The notes beneath the pieces were generated by a model. That model did no database searches. It had not been told where the DNA came from and saw nothing but the letters and a program-made list of their open reading frames with translations. Below are positions 1-9,600 of a stretch of DNA of 52,616 nucleotides, one piece after another. Source of the DNA: Candidatus Peribacteria bacterium (GTDB lineage Bacteria > Patescibacteriota > Gracilibacteria > Absconditabacterales > Absconditicoccaceae); the NCBI GenBank assembly GCA_031276875.1, contig JAISMG010000013.1, positions 1 through 52,616 of the forward strand. Direction: 5' to 3'. The position numbers were made by a program, and so were the translations under genes. How positions within the stretch are numbered: the first letter of the stretch is position 1; each line of letters opens with the position of its first letter.

Positions 1-25
1 TTTTTCTCATTAGTTGCGTTTCCCC

Positions 26-42
26 TTGTCAATGCGGAACTC
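26..42 (+). repeat. Dispersed repeat TGTCAATGCGGAACTC, copy 1
   Basis: The same 16 bases recur at 25104-25120, in both cases preceded by TTTCCC and followed by an A/T-rich ACAAAAA tract. The similarity probably extends left beyond the window start, so this may be the end of a longer element. Confidence 0.5.
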
Positions 43-59
43 CTAAAATACAAAAACAT

Positions 60-87
60 TTGCATTCCACATCCAAAAACATATACC
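60..87 (+). promoter_or_regulatory. Predicted sigma70-type promoter TTGCAT-N16-TATACC
   Basis: The -35 TTGCAT (60-65) and -10 TATACC (82-87) are separated by exactly 16 bases. The same architecture precedes the tmRNA, rpmC, pduL and yceD. It probably serves the gene at 368. Confidence 0.5.
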
Positions 88-367
88 TTTCAGCGAACAG
101 CAATTACTTTACGTGAAATTTTATCTCATACACCAAATAGCAATGCAGAACATGAACAGCGAATAATTTTTATTTCTGCATTTCGTTAGAGTAATGTCCT
201 TTCCAAATGGAACTATCTCCATAACTCTCGATATATATATATATCACTATTTATAACGTTTTCGATACTTCGTAATACGTTTCATTCCTTTTTGTCAATG
301 CAAAAAGGGATTTTTTTACGTTCACAATATGTTCAAATATTCTTTTATCTTTTCTCTTATATTCTCA

Positions 368-1801
368 ATGAAAAAATCAATGAAAACTCTCGTATGAACA
401 GCACTAATGACGCTCGCTTGTGTCGTTACGTTTAGCCGAGCAGATGACCAACTCAATTGGAAATGGTCAACCACTTCTTCGCTTACAGGATGTGTACAAG
501 TAAGTATGGTAGGAAACGACTTTTGAACGGGGACCTTTACCCGAGGAGATGGAACCACAAAAAATTTCCTTCTCACAACAGGAGAAACAGTGAGTCCAAT
601 TTGTCACGGATACCCTACTACAAGTGGACGAGATGTACAACTCACCACTTCTAGACAGTTCTTTTACCTTGACCTTACTGGACAGCAATTGCAAAGTTTT
701 TCAGGAGGAACAGCGACAGGACTTGTCTATTTGGGATTATCTCACAATCATCAATTACAAAATCTTTCCGCGGAAGTGTTTTCTGGATTGGAGAGTTTGC
801 AGTATTTGGTAATCAGTGAAAATGGACGAACTACTGAGCAATACAATGCTTTTCTTTCAGGATTTAGTGAACAATCTTTATTGAGTGGTGGTAGCTTATA
901 TGCAACGCCTTATCAATATGGAGGATGTAATATTTCTAATCACGAAGCAGGAAAAAAAGGGAAAAAGCTGATTTCTGATAAAGGACGAACTGTTATTGAC
1001 GCGGGACTTGCGAACTGTCCAGCACCAGTTCCACCGACCCCTGCCCCTTTCAATGGATGAGGAGGCGGAGGAGTCAATTTGAAAAAAGACGTTTGTCCTA
1101 ACGGTGATTTTTCACCTTCTTATTATGATAAGGAATGTGGCAGTCATTTTGAACAAGGCGAAACCGAAGTGAAAAATCCAGAATCAGATTCTTCACCTGC
1201 GGCTCAGAATGAGGAGGTGTTGACTGCTTACCAGTGGGCATATGCAAACGACATTACCACCTTGCCACTAGACCAAGCAGACCCAGAATGACCATTATTG
1301 CGTGCTCATCTGGCAAAAATGATGGTGGCGTTCTCACTTATGAATGTCTCTCGTCATTCTGAGGAAGTGAACGGAGTGAACGACGAAGAATCTAGTCAAC
1401 AATCCATAGATTCTTCGCTACGCTCAGAATGACAGCTTGACTCAACGTGACAACTTACGGGGTCAGAATGACAATGTTCCGCCTTCAGCGACCTTGACCA
1501 AACCAACTCCGAATTGCAATCTTACATCATTGCAGCTTGTCAGCTCTGAATAATGGGAATTCATACGGATGGAACGCCATTGAAAAGCTTTCTGCCAAAT
1601 CAACCCGTAAGTAGAGCTGAATTTGGGACAGTCTTTTCGAGAGTGCTGTATGGAGATAAATATAATGATGGAATTCCGTATTACATCAACCATTTACAAG
1701 CATTGAAAGAGAATAGCATTATGACCGACATTACAAATCCTACAGCACGTACAGAACTTCGCCAGCGAGTACGACTCATGCTGATGAGAAGCACAACATA
1801 A
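368..1801 (+). CDS. Secreted LRR protein with CPNGDFSPSYYDKxC module and SLH-like domain
   Basis: A 477-aa protein when TGA is read as Gly. The start at 368 gives a signal peptide beginning MKKSMKTLVGTALMTLACVV; an in-frame ATG at 329 is possible but less signal-like. Residues about 100-165 hold leucine-rich repeats (LVYLGLSHN, LQYLVISEN). A glycine run precedes the motif CPNGDFSPSYYDKEC near residue 240. The C-terminal 230 residues resemble an S-layer homology region (AHLAKMMVAFS, ELQSYIIAACQLG, SRAEFGTVFSRVLYG) shared with the proteins ending at 6677 and 48262. A linker within it is encoded by a dispersed repeat (1352-1472). Role inferred: cell-surface attachment. Ligand unknown. Confidence 0.8.
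1352..1472 (+). repeat. Dispersed repeat family GTCATTCTGAG...GAAGAATC, in-frame copy
   Basis: Contains GTCATTCTGAGG...GAAGAATCTAG, then the inverted form GATTCTTCG...CTCAGAATGAC and a third partial GTCAGAATGAC. The block is translated as a serine/glycine/glutamate-rich linker, using several TGA=Gly codons, inside the SLH-like region. A degenerate copy lies at 1187-1214. Related copies are near 2859, 34381-34533, 48596-48734 and 48873-48956. Confidence 0.75.
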
Positions 1802-1828
1802 CTTTTTACTTGTTCTACCAATTATAAG

Positions 1829-2839
1829 ATGAAAAAAACAACACTAATACGAACGTTAAGCGTTCTAGCCATAGGAGGAATAGTGCTATGGTGAGCCAAA
1901 AGTTTAGCAGGCGGGGAGATGCATATTCAGCATAAAGCGGTATGTAGAGCCATACTCTGAACTGGTGAGGTACGGAATACTCCCGAGGGAACAGGAGACA
2001 TAGCACTTGTAAACCAAACAGAGACGAGTCATAATGTTTGGGTCCCAGACGCAGGAGTAGCTACTTTTAGTGGTGGATATGATACTGATAAGTGTACCTT
2101 TAGCTGTAGAGCAGGATACCAGTGGAAAAATAATGGATGTGAAGAAGTAGTCACACAATATCCAGATTGTGATACACCAGACATTACGATAGGTAGTTAT
2201 ACAATAGCAGCGTGTAATGTAGGAGCAACGCAAGCTTGGACGGGAGATAGTTCTTCTCGACAAAATTCTTACGGATGCCATTTTCAACAAGGGAATAATT
2301 ATTGTTTTATGGGATATCTCGCAGCAACAGGAATTACGGTAACTGGTACACAAATAAATGCAGTAGGATATTGACCATCTAATCCCTACAGTAGTAGTAC
2401 ACGAATTACCGACTATCAACGAGAGAGTTCAAATAATCGTGATTTATGGGGAGACATCACTAATACCCAAGAGGCAAGAAGATGACCGTGTTCTATGGGG
2501 TATCACGTTCCAAGTTATGAAGAATGGAAAGGAATAATCAAGGCAGGATTTGATGAAGGGAAGTGGTCAGGTACACCGAATGGCTCATTTACTTCGTGGA
2601 ACTGGGATACTATAGGGTTAACAGAGTTTCAGAAAACATTAAAATTACCGAGGTCAGGTACCCGCCATTATTCTCCTCCAGTAGTTAGTTATCAGAATAG
2701 TTATGGTGACTACTGGTCTTCTAGTCTAGACACCTATCCTTATGGTGCGAAGTATTTGGAGTTTAACGAAAATGGAGGATGACTGAGAACAAACACTCGT
2801 AGTTACGGTTTTACTGTTCGTTGCTTTAAAAACTCTTAG
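1829..2839 (+). CDS. Secreted FISUMP-domain protein
   Basis: 336 aa with a signal peptide (MKKTTLIRTLSVLAIGGIVL). The C-terminal two thirds match the Fibrobacter succinogenes major paralogous (FISUMP) type domain: GYHVPSYEEWKGI, YWSSSL and the closing FTVRCFKNS are typical landmarks. A cysteine-rich stretch (CTFSCRAGYQW) comes before it. Several TGA codons fall on glycines. The gene starts 27 bases after the preceding surface-protein gene on the same strand, so the two may be co-transcribed. Its 3' end overlaps the end of convergent tilS by 14 bases. Function unknown; probably surface or secreted. Confidence 0.75.
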
Positions 2840-4238
2840 TGTGATGGACACACTTCAAGTCATTCTGAGGCGAAGCCGAAGAATCTAGTAACTGTTCCAT
2901 CACCTCCTTTCGCATATGGATAATATTCCCATTACGTACAGCTACGGGGATGAAGTTTCTCCAAAAGAGCGGGATTTTCTGATTGAGGCATCGGCGGTTT
3001 CGGGTTTTTCCGTGGAAGGTATCTCCAGCTCTAGGAAATCTCAGCGTTGCACCGACTAATCTTTCCTCATTCACGTCCAAGGTGATGCCTGCAAAGGTTT
3101 GAAGTCAGCATTTTTTTATGATTGTTTCTTCTGTGAGAGAGTGCTTCCAAAAAGGCTGAGCAGAAGCAGGGGAGTGGGGTTTGATAATCGTGAGTTGGTG
3201 CTGGTGGCGGAAAAAGTATACGCCTTGTTTTTGTTTCCGTCCTGAGGAGGAAGTAGTGAGCCGTTTGGTTCGTTCTTGGAGTTGTGAACTGCTCAAATTA
3301 TTGGCAATGCCTAGCATATTCCACAGACTAAGGAGAGTAGCAGAGCTGAACCCTTCTTTCTCCCCCTTCATAAACGGTAAACGGTAGGCGTACTGGGCAT
3401 TTCGTGCAGGAGAGGTGGCGATGGGGAGCAGAGTAAAAAGTTTTGGATGAGGTGAAGTATTTGGAAGATTGGGAAGTTCATAAGCGGTGATTTCGTTATA
3501 TACGGTTTTCATACTTTCCAAAAATTTATTCGTTCAGCTTTTTATGGCGGTGAGTTTTTCGATGATTTCGTGGCGAATGAAATTTCTTTGAGAAGTGGTG
3601 AGTTCGTTATTCGTTGCATCTTCAAAATAACGGATACGAAACTGCTGGCAAAATGCGATAAGTTGGGGTTTCGTCACTTGTAGGAGTGGTCTGCATACGG
3701 AAGTCGCTGTGAGGAGCGGATGAGATTGGAGCAATTGCATATTGAGAAAGCCTTTCAATCCGGCTCCACGAATGGCGTTCAAAAAGCTGCTTTCAATCCT
3801 ATCTTCCAAATGATGTCAGAGCAACAATAAAGCAGATGGCGTATGCAACGTTGTAGTATATTGATTGAAGCATTCGTATCTTCGTTTTCTCAGCGATTGT
3901 TCGGTAGTTTTTGTTTCCTCTGGTCTTTCAAAGATTTGTACTGGTAAGGAGTGAAAAAAGCTGGTGATATAGTCAGCTTCTTGTGTACTTTGGGGTCTGA
4001 TACGATGATTACAATGGAGGATATGGAGCTGTTGGAGCGGAAATTTCTTTTCATATCATCGCAAAATCAGCAAACAAGCAAGCGTCATACTATCCACTCC
4101 GCTAGATACGCCAATCATTGCGTGGGGTTCTTTAGAAAGAACTTGTTCAAATACAGGAAAAATCTCATTCAGCACTCGTGAAGGGAGGTCAGCTTTTTTT
4201 ATCTGTTGTAAGGCACTAAAATGGGAAAGCTCTTGCAT
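2826..4238 (-). CDS. tilS: tRNA(Ile)-lysidine synthase TilS
   Basis: 470 aa. TilS ligates lysine to C34 of the tRNA-Ile CAU anticodon so that it decodes AUA. The PP-loop is SSGVDS (residues 45-50; usually SGGxDS). It is followed by CNHRIRPQSTQEADYI, the EQSLRKRRY stretch and GHHLEDRIESSFLNAIRGAG, all TilS landmarks. The C-terminal TilS-C domain is recognisable from LRFPRAGDTFHG through NQKIPLFWRNFIPV. Several TGA codons are read as Gly, including one in GHHLED. The last 20 or so residues come from a dispersed repeat. The start codon overlaps the -35 of the divergent yceD promoter. Confidence 0.88.
2841..2906. repeat. Dispersed repeat copy flanked by GTGATGGA/TCCATCAC inverted arms
   Basis: GTGATGGA (2841-2848) and TCCATCAC near 2898-2905 flank GTCATTCTGAGG...GAAGAATCTAG. 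The unit sits at the convergent ends of the FISUMP gene and tilS and encodes the last residues of TilS. It may act as a bidirectional hairpin terminator or be an inserted repeat. Confidence 0.6.
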
Positions 4239-4260
4239 TTACTCAGAGGAAAACTAAAAT
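4233..4260 (+). promoter_or_regulatory. Predicted promoter of yceD-like gene
   Basis: TTGCAT (4233-4238), 16-base spacer, TAAAAT (4255-4260), about 45 bases before the start at 4305. The -35 contains the reverse complement of the tilS start codon. Confidence 0.5.
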
Positions 4261-4304
4261 CATTCCAATCATTGAACAATGCATTTTATTTTTTTACCAC
4301 GAAA

Positions 4305-4748
4305 ATGAAAGGAGAAAATTTTGACATTAAAATTGCGGATTTGCTCAATCATTTGGGAACGGATACGATTGTGTTTGACCAGTTGACCACGCCCTTATTG
4401 CCTCATTTGACTGAGGAAGGTATCCGTGGAACGTTGATATTGCATTCGGTAGATGGACAGAGTGTTTGGGTGAAAATTGAGGATTTGGAATGTGCATTGC
4501 AAGAAGTCTGTGAGCAATGTTTGCAACCGTTTGTGCGTTCTGTCTCAGTTGAGAGCTATAGTGCAAAGTTTGTATTGGACACCAAGGAACTTGAAGAAAG
4601 TACTGAAGAAGTCATTTTCCCTATAGACAAAAAAGGTGACATTATCAATATTGAAGAAATGCTCTATCAAGCAGTCCAATTACAGGCACCGTTTGTGATT
4701 AAGTGTGAGGCGTGTCTTGGGAAAATGCAGTGAGAAGACGTTGAATAG
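4305..4748 (+). CDS. DUF177 / YceD-family protein
   Basis: 147 aa. DUF177 (YceD) proteins are linked to 23S rRNA accumulation and often sit next to rpmF; no rpmF is adjacent here. Family features visible are the central CEQCLQPF pair and the closing CEACLG, with the acidic IFPIDKKGDIINIEEMLYQA region between them. The start at 4305 (MKGENFDIKI) is preferred to the longer in-frame 4221 because the promoter at 4233-4260 lies inside that extension. A TGA near the end is read as Gly, which moves the stop to a TAG at 4746. Confidence 0.75.
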
Positions 4749-4797
4749 TGGTATTTATGGTTTGAAACTGTTTTTAACAGTAAATACAATATGAAGA

Positions 4798-5190
4798 TTA
4801 CAATAACCCTCCTTTGTCTAATTTTCCTACTTGGTCAAGGTTGAGATTGCTTTTGATTTCGATTTTTTGTTTACTTTCTTTGCTACGAGATTTAGCGATA
4901 AAAATATCAATAGGATGTGTTCTCCTAAAATTGATTTGAAATTTTTGTGTCGTGTCCAAAAATACATCTCTGACTTTTTTTGCGATAAATTCCAATAATC
5001 CCATTTCTGAGATTTTGAAAAACGTAATCACCAGAAAAATCAGAATAATCAGTACAGCCATTATGACGCCAAAGGCTTTAGAGCCAGTTTTGGAAATGGT
5101 ACTAAAGGTCCCCAATGCAATCACTACTCCAATCGCCATTGAAAACATTTGTATCATCGTAATATTAAATCAAAAAATGCTAATTCCCAT
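4798..5190 (-). CDS. Small membrane protein of unknown function
   Basis: 130 aa, not recognised. Two hydrophobic segments are visible, MIQMFSMAIGVVIALGTF and AFGVIMAVLIILIFLVITFF, followed by a basic cytoplasmic-looking tail (KSRSKESKQKIEIKS). The start at 5190 uses a TGA=Gly codon in MGISIFGFN; a start at 5157 is the alternative. It lies 123 bases downstream of another membrane protein on the same strand, so the two may act together. No family assigned. Confidence 0.6.
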
Positions 5191-5313
5191 TCCGGAGAGA
5201 AATCCTTTTTGAATATTCTGTGGAAAAATAACTTTCATCAGCTTGCTATAAAGATAAAGTATCTTAATTATACGGATTATAGGGAAATTTTGCAAAAAAT
5301 AAGGCAGATTTTT

Positions 5314-5916
5314 TTACAGTTCGTCTAATCCTTCAGGGAGTGTGGTTTTTTTGGAGGCACCAATATTGATATGAATATGGCTGGTAATCAGGAGTACCAA
5401 CACACCGTGAGCAACCATTCGTATCGGAAAATAACGTACAAATTCACTGATAATCCCAAAGGTTTGACTGATACTTTTGATAAAAACTTCTGTTGCCAGT
5501 CCTTGCCCCATCAATGATAAACTCAACGAAAAAATAAAGCTGAGTAAAGTCAGAGGAATGAGTAGGATATATCGCAGTTTCTCCGTTTTGGCATTATCCA
5601 AATTTGCAACACTGATAGTGCTAGAAGTGTATACCAAAAGTACCAGCACTGCAAACAGCACCAAAATAAACGTCAGTTGTCCATTTTGGAGAAAATGAGC
5701 AAAGGTTTGATAGCTGATAGTTCGAAAGGTGGTTTCAGGAGTTTGTAATAACCGTTGAGCCCGGATATTAAGGCTTTCTCCAAACGCATAACACGTTCCA
5801 GCAATCAGATAGTTTCCGATAATCAGCTTTATCATTTTTTCGGTTCCCATCCACATAGCCCGCAATAAAATCCCAATTCCTCATAGGAGGATAATATATC
5901 CTAGTCGATTTTCCAT
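5314..5916 (-). CDS. Multi-pass membrane protein of unknown function
   Basis: 200 aa with about four or five hydrophobic segments (YIILLGGIGILL, LIIGNYLIAGTCYAFG, FILVLFAVLVLLVY, ILLIPLTLLSFIFSLSL, HGVLVLLITS). The start at 5916 (MENRLGYIILLGG) uses a TGA as Gly. It is divergent from the prepilin gene at 6016 and may be co-transcribed with the small membrane protein downstream. No motif identifies a family. A T4SS or pilus role is conceivable from context only. Confidence 0.65.
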
Positions 5917-6015
5917 CGGTGTAAGAAAAATAAAGATTGATTATGTCATACAATTGTATAGTATAAACTTCGGAGAGATTTTCAATCTTTATTTTTATAG
6001 AAATATTTATAAAAA

Positions 6016-6693
6016 ATGATGAAGAGCAAAAAAAGCTGATTTACCCTCATAGAAGTAGTGCTTGCGTTATCACTTTTTGCTTTTGTGATTGTGGGAATTT
6101 TATTGGCACTTACCAGAGCAAATGCCTATGTCCAAACGAGCAAATTGCAAGTAATGTCGATGAATTTGGCGAGAGAAGGTGTAGAAATGCTCTACAACAT
6201 CAGAGATACCAATCGAAAAAAATATTCTGGGAGAAAAGATGATTGTCGATTAAAAAAAGACCCTTTTTCTACCGATGATTGTAAAGATAATAGTATAAAA
6301 AGTGGAATATTTACTATCAAGCAACGTGTGCATAATGGACAGCAGTATCCTGCGTTAGAGTCTGTTTCTACTTCTTGTGCTGCCCCTTATGTAACATTTA
6401 ATGAATGTGTAGATACCGAAAAAGCCAAATTTTTGATAGCGTTTACGGGAAGTGTTTTTTTGTCAGGGAATTGGGTTCCGCTTTCTGGACTTATGCAAAC
6501 GGAAGCGAAGTTTTACAGAGTAGTGAAGGTACTAGGGATTTACAATAAGTTAGGAACTAATGCTGATGATACTTCTGTTACTGCTAATAGCCCTCAAGAG
6601 TTGCGTTTCTGTGTGAAGGTGTTTTATATGGGGGTGGAGTACGGATTTTCTGAATTATGTAGTGTGATGACCAACTTTAAATCGTCGGTGTAG
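6016..6693 (+). CDS. Type IV prepilin-like protein
   Basis: 225 aa (224 if the second ATG at 6019 is used). The N-terminus MMKSKKSG|FTLIEVVLALSLF is a class III signal: a short basic leader, Gly at -1, Phe at +1, Glu at +5 and a hydrophobic helix. The cleavage-site glycine is encoded by TGA (6037-6039), so under the standard code the pilin would stop at residue 7. The globular part has five or six cysteines and no close family match. The prepilin peptidase and pilus motors are not in the window. Its 3' end overlaps the convergent giant gene by 17 bases. Confidence 0.85.
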
Positions 6694-9600
6694 GAGAGAA
6701 GTTTGCTGTTTTCATCATCATTTCAAAGACATTACCTCTGAGTTCTTTTCTCATTGGATTGGCAAATCGTGGGATAATGCCTGCTTTTTGAAGTGTAAGC
6801 AAATGGTTGTGGTATCGCCATTTTTCGTTTCCTTGATGTTTAGTTCCTCGGAGCATACGAGAAAGGATAGTAGCAACTTCAGCAAGGGTGATGGTATCAT
6901 TAGGTTTGAAAGCTGATTTAAGGGTTTTCCCGTCGGAGTAATAGCCCATTAGTCCGAGTTCACAAGCTTGAATGATGAAGGTTTGAAGTTCGGAGTTGGT
7001 TTGGTTGAGGTCGGTGAATGCGGTACATTGTCATTCCGCAAGTGGTTGACGAGAGGCATTCATAAGCTGGGAGAATACGACGATGACTTTTGCCATTTCA
7101 GCTCTGGTGATGGTGTCATTTGCTCTGAAAGCTTCATAGGTAGGCATAGAAGTAAGTGCGTTATCTTTTGCTCGTTGGTAAATTGCTTGGTTGGAAGTGT
7201 CTTTAGACGTTTCAGTAGTGCCGTGTTCTGATGGGTTATCAGCTTTTTTTGGCTGTTCACAAGTTTTATCATAATAGGAAGGAGAGAAATCACCGTTGGG
7301 ACAGTAGTCTTTTTGGAGAAGAATGCCTCATCCTCATCGTCCTTGATTGAATGAAGGGAGAGGTAGGATAGGTGGAAGAGGTTCAGGAGGTGCTATGACT
7401 TTTATGGTTCTAGTGGCAGTATCGGTATTTCCAGCGGTGTCAGTATGACTATAGATGATGAAATAGTCGCCTAGTACACTGGTATTCACTGTTCACGTGA
7501 TGAAAAGTACTTCTCCTGTGCCGTCGTAATTGTCTGTCCATCGTGCTCACAATTCAGTATATACGCTGTGTTGGAGTATAGAGATGAGAGGTTCTCCGTT
7601 CAGAATAATGACAGGAGGAATAGTATCAATGGTGCCAGTGGTATCAACAATATCTACAGTTCTTTGTACAATGTTTCCTGTGTTGTGATTAGTGTCAATG
7701 TAGCGATATTGTAAAAGATATTCACCAACCGTTCACGTATCCACACTTCAGCTGAAGGCGAAAACAATTCCTGTTCAGTCGTAGTTATCAGTTCGAGAAG
7801 CTCCTTCATCGGTGAACGTGCTGTGAACTTCAAGGGTGATGTCTCCGCTTCAAATCAAAGTTAATGAAGGTTGAGTGGTATCAACGACGTTTACAGTTCT
7901 TACAAGTTGAGTTGCTTGATTTCCTGCATTGTCGGTTGCATTGTAGGTAATGGTATAGGTTCCAACTGTTCACGTGTTTACGTTTCCGCTAATGACAACA
8001 GAAAGTCAGGTGCTGTAATTATCACTGACGAAGGCTCATTGTTCGTTGTAGGTACTGTGAACTTCTAACGTGATGTTTCCGCTACCGTTCAACGTGATGA
8101 TAGGTTTAGTAGTATCAACGACGTTTACAGTTCTTATAAGTTGCATTGCTTGATTACCTGCGTTGTCAGTTGCATTGTAGATAATCGTATAGATTCCAAC
8201 TTTTCACGTGTTCACTTCTCCGCTGATGAGGACAGAAAGTCAAGTGCTGTAATTATCGGAAACAGTGGCTCATTGTTCGTTGTAGTTGCTGTGAACTTCA
8301 AGTGTGATTGTTCCACTTCAATTCAAGGTGATGATAGGTTTAGTGGTATCAACAATATGTACAGTTCTTATAAGTTGCATTGCTTGATTTCCTGCGTTGT
8401 CAGTTGCGTTGTAGGTAAGCGTATAAGTTCCAAGTTTTCACGTGTTCACTTCTCCGCTGATGATAACAGAAAGTCAAGTGCTGTAATTATCAGAAACAGT
8501 GGCTCATTGCTCATTGTAAATTGAATGCACTTCAAGGGTGATTGTTCCGCTTCAATTCAAAGTTAATGAAGGTTTAGTGGTATCAACAATATGTACAGTT
8601 CTTACAAGTTGCATTGCTTGATTTCCTGCATTGTCGGTTGCATTGTAGGTAATGGTATAGGTTCCAACTGTTCACGTGTTCACTTCTCCGCTGATAACAA
8701 CAGAAAGTCAGGTGCTGTAATTATCAGAAACAGAGGCTCATTGTTCCGTATAGTTGCTGTGAACTTCAAGGGTGATTGTTCCGCTACCGTTCAACGTGAT
8801 GACAGGTTTAGTAGTATCAACGACGTTTACAGTTCTTACAAGTTGCATTGCTTGATTTCCTGCGTTGTCAGTTGCATTGTAGGTAATCGTATAGGTTCCA
8901 ACTTTTCACGTGTTCACACTACCGCTGGTGATAACAGAAAGTCAGGTGCTGTAATTATCAGAAACAGAGGCTCATTGCTCGTTGTAGTTGCTGTGAACTT
9001 CTAACGTGATTTCCCCGCTACCGTTCAACGTAATGATAGGCTTAGTGGTATCAACGACGTTTACAGTTCTTACAAGTTGAACTGCTTGATTTCCTGCACT
9101 GTCAGTTGCATTGTAGGTAATCGTATAGATTCCAACTTTTCACGTGTTCACTTCTCCGCTGATAACAACAGAAAGTCAGGTGCTGTAATTATCACTGACG
9201 AAGGCTCATTGTTCGTTGTAGGTACTGTGAACTTCTAACGTGATGTTTCCACTTCAATTCAAGGTGATGATAGGTTTAGTGGTATCAACAATATGTACAG
9301 TTCTTACAAGTTGCATTGCTTTATTTCCTGCACTGTCGGTGGCATTATAGTAAACATACTGTGTTCCAAGTTTTCACGTGTCCACGTTACCACTGATAAC
9401 AACAGAAATTCACGTATCGTAATTATCACTTACAGAGGCTCAGCTTTCAATATATGTATCTCCAGCTTGTAAGGTGATTTCCCCGCTTCCAATCAAGGAG
9501 ATGACAGGTTTAGTGGTATCAACTACGTTTATCTTTCTGCTTTTTGGTTCTGCTTGATTGTTTGAAGTATCGGTTGCATTGTAATATACATAATATATTC

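Larger units (their letters stand above)
1..367. other. Non-coding leader region upstream of first surface protein gene
   Basis: No convincing coding frame is visible. It holds a copy of the 16-base motif TGTCAATGCGGAACTC (also at 25.1 kb), a consensus-like promoter at 60-87, and an (AT)n run near 231-243. A transcript from that promoter would have a leader of roughly 270 bases before the gene at 368. Confidence 0.5.

Noticed and set aside
7871-9004. Plus-strand ORFs with repeating SYKLHCLISCVVSCIVG-like segments
   Set aside because: They are antisense shadows of the Ig repeats in the minus-strand giant gene; the repetition comes from the DNA repeat.
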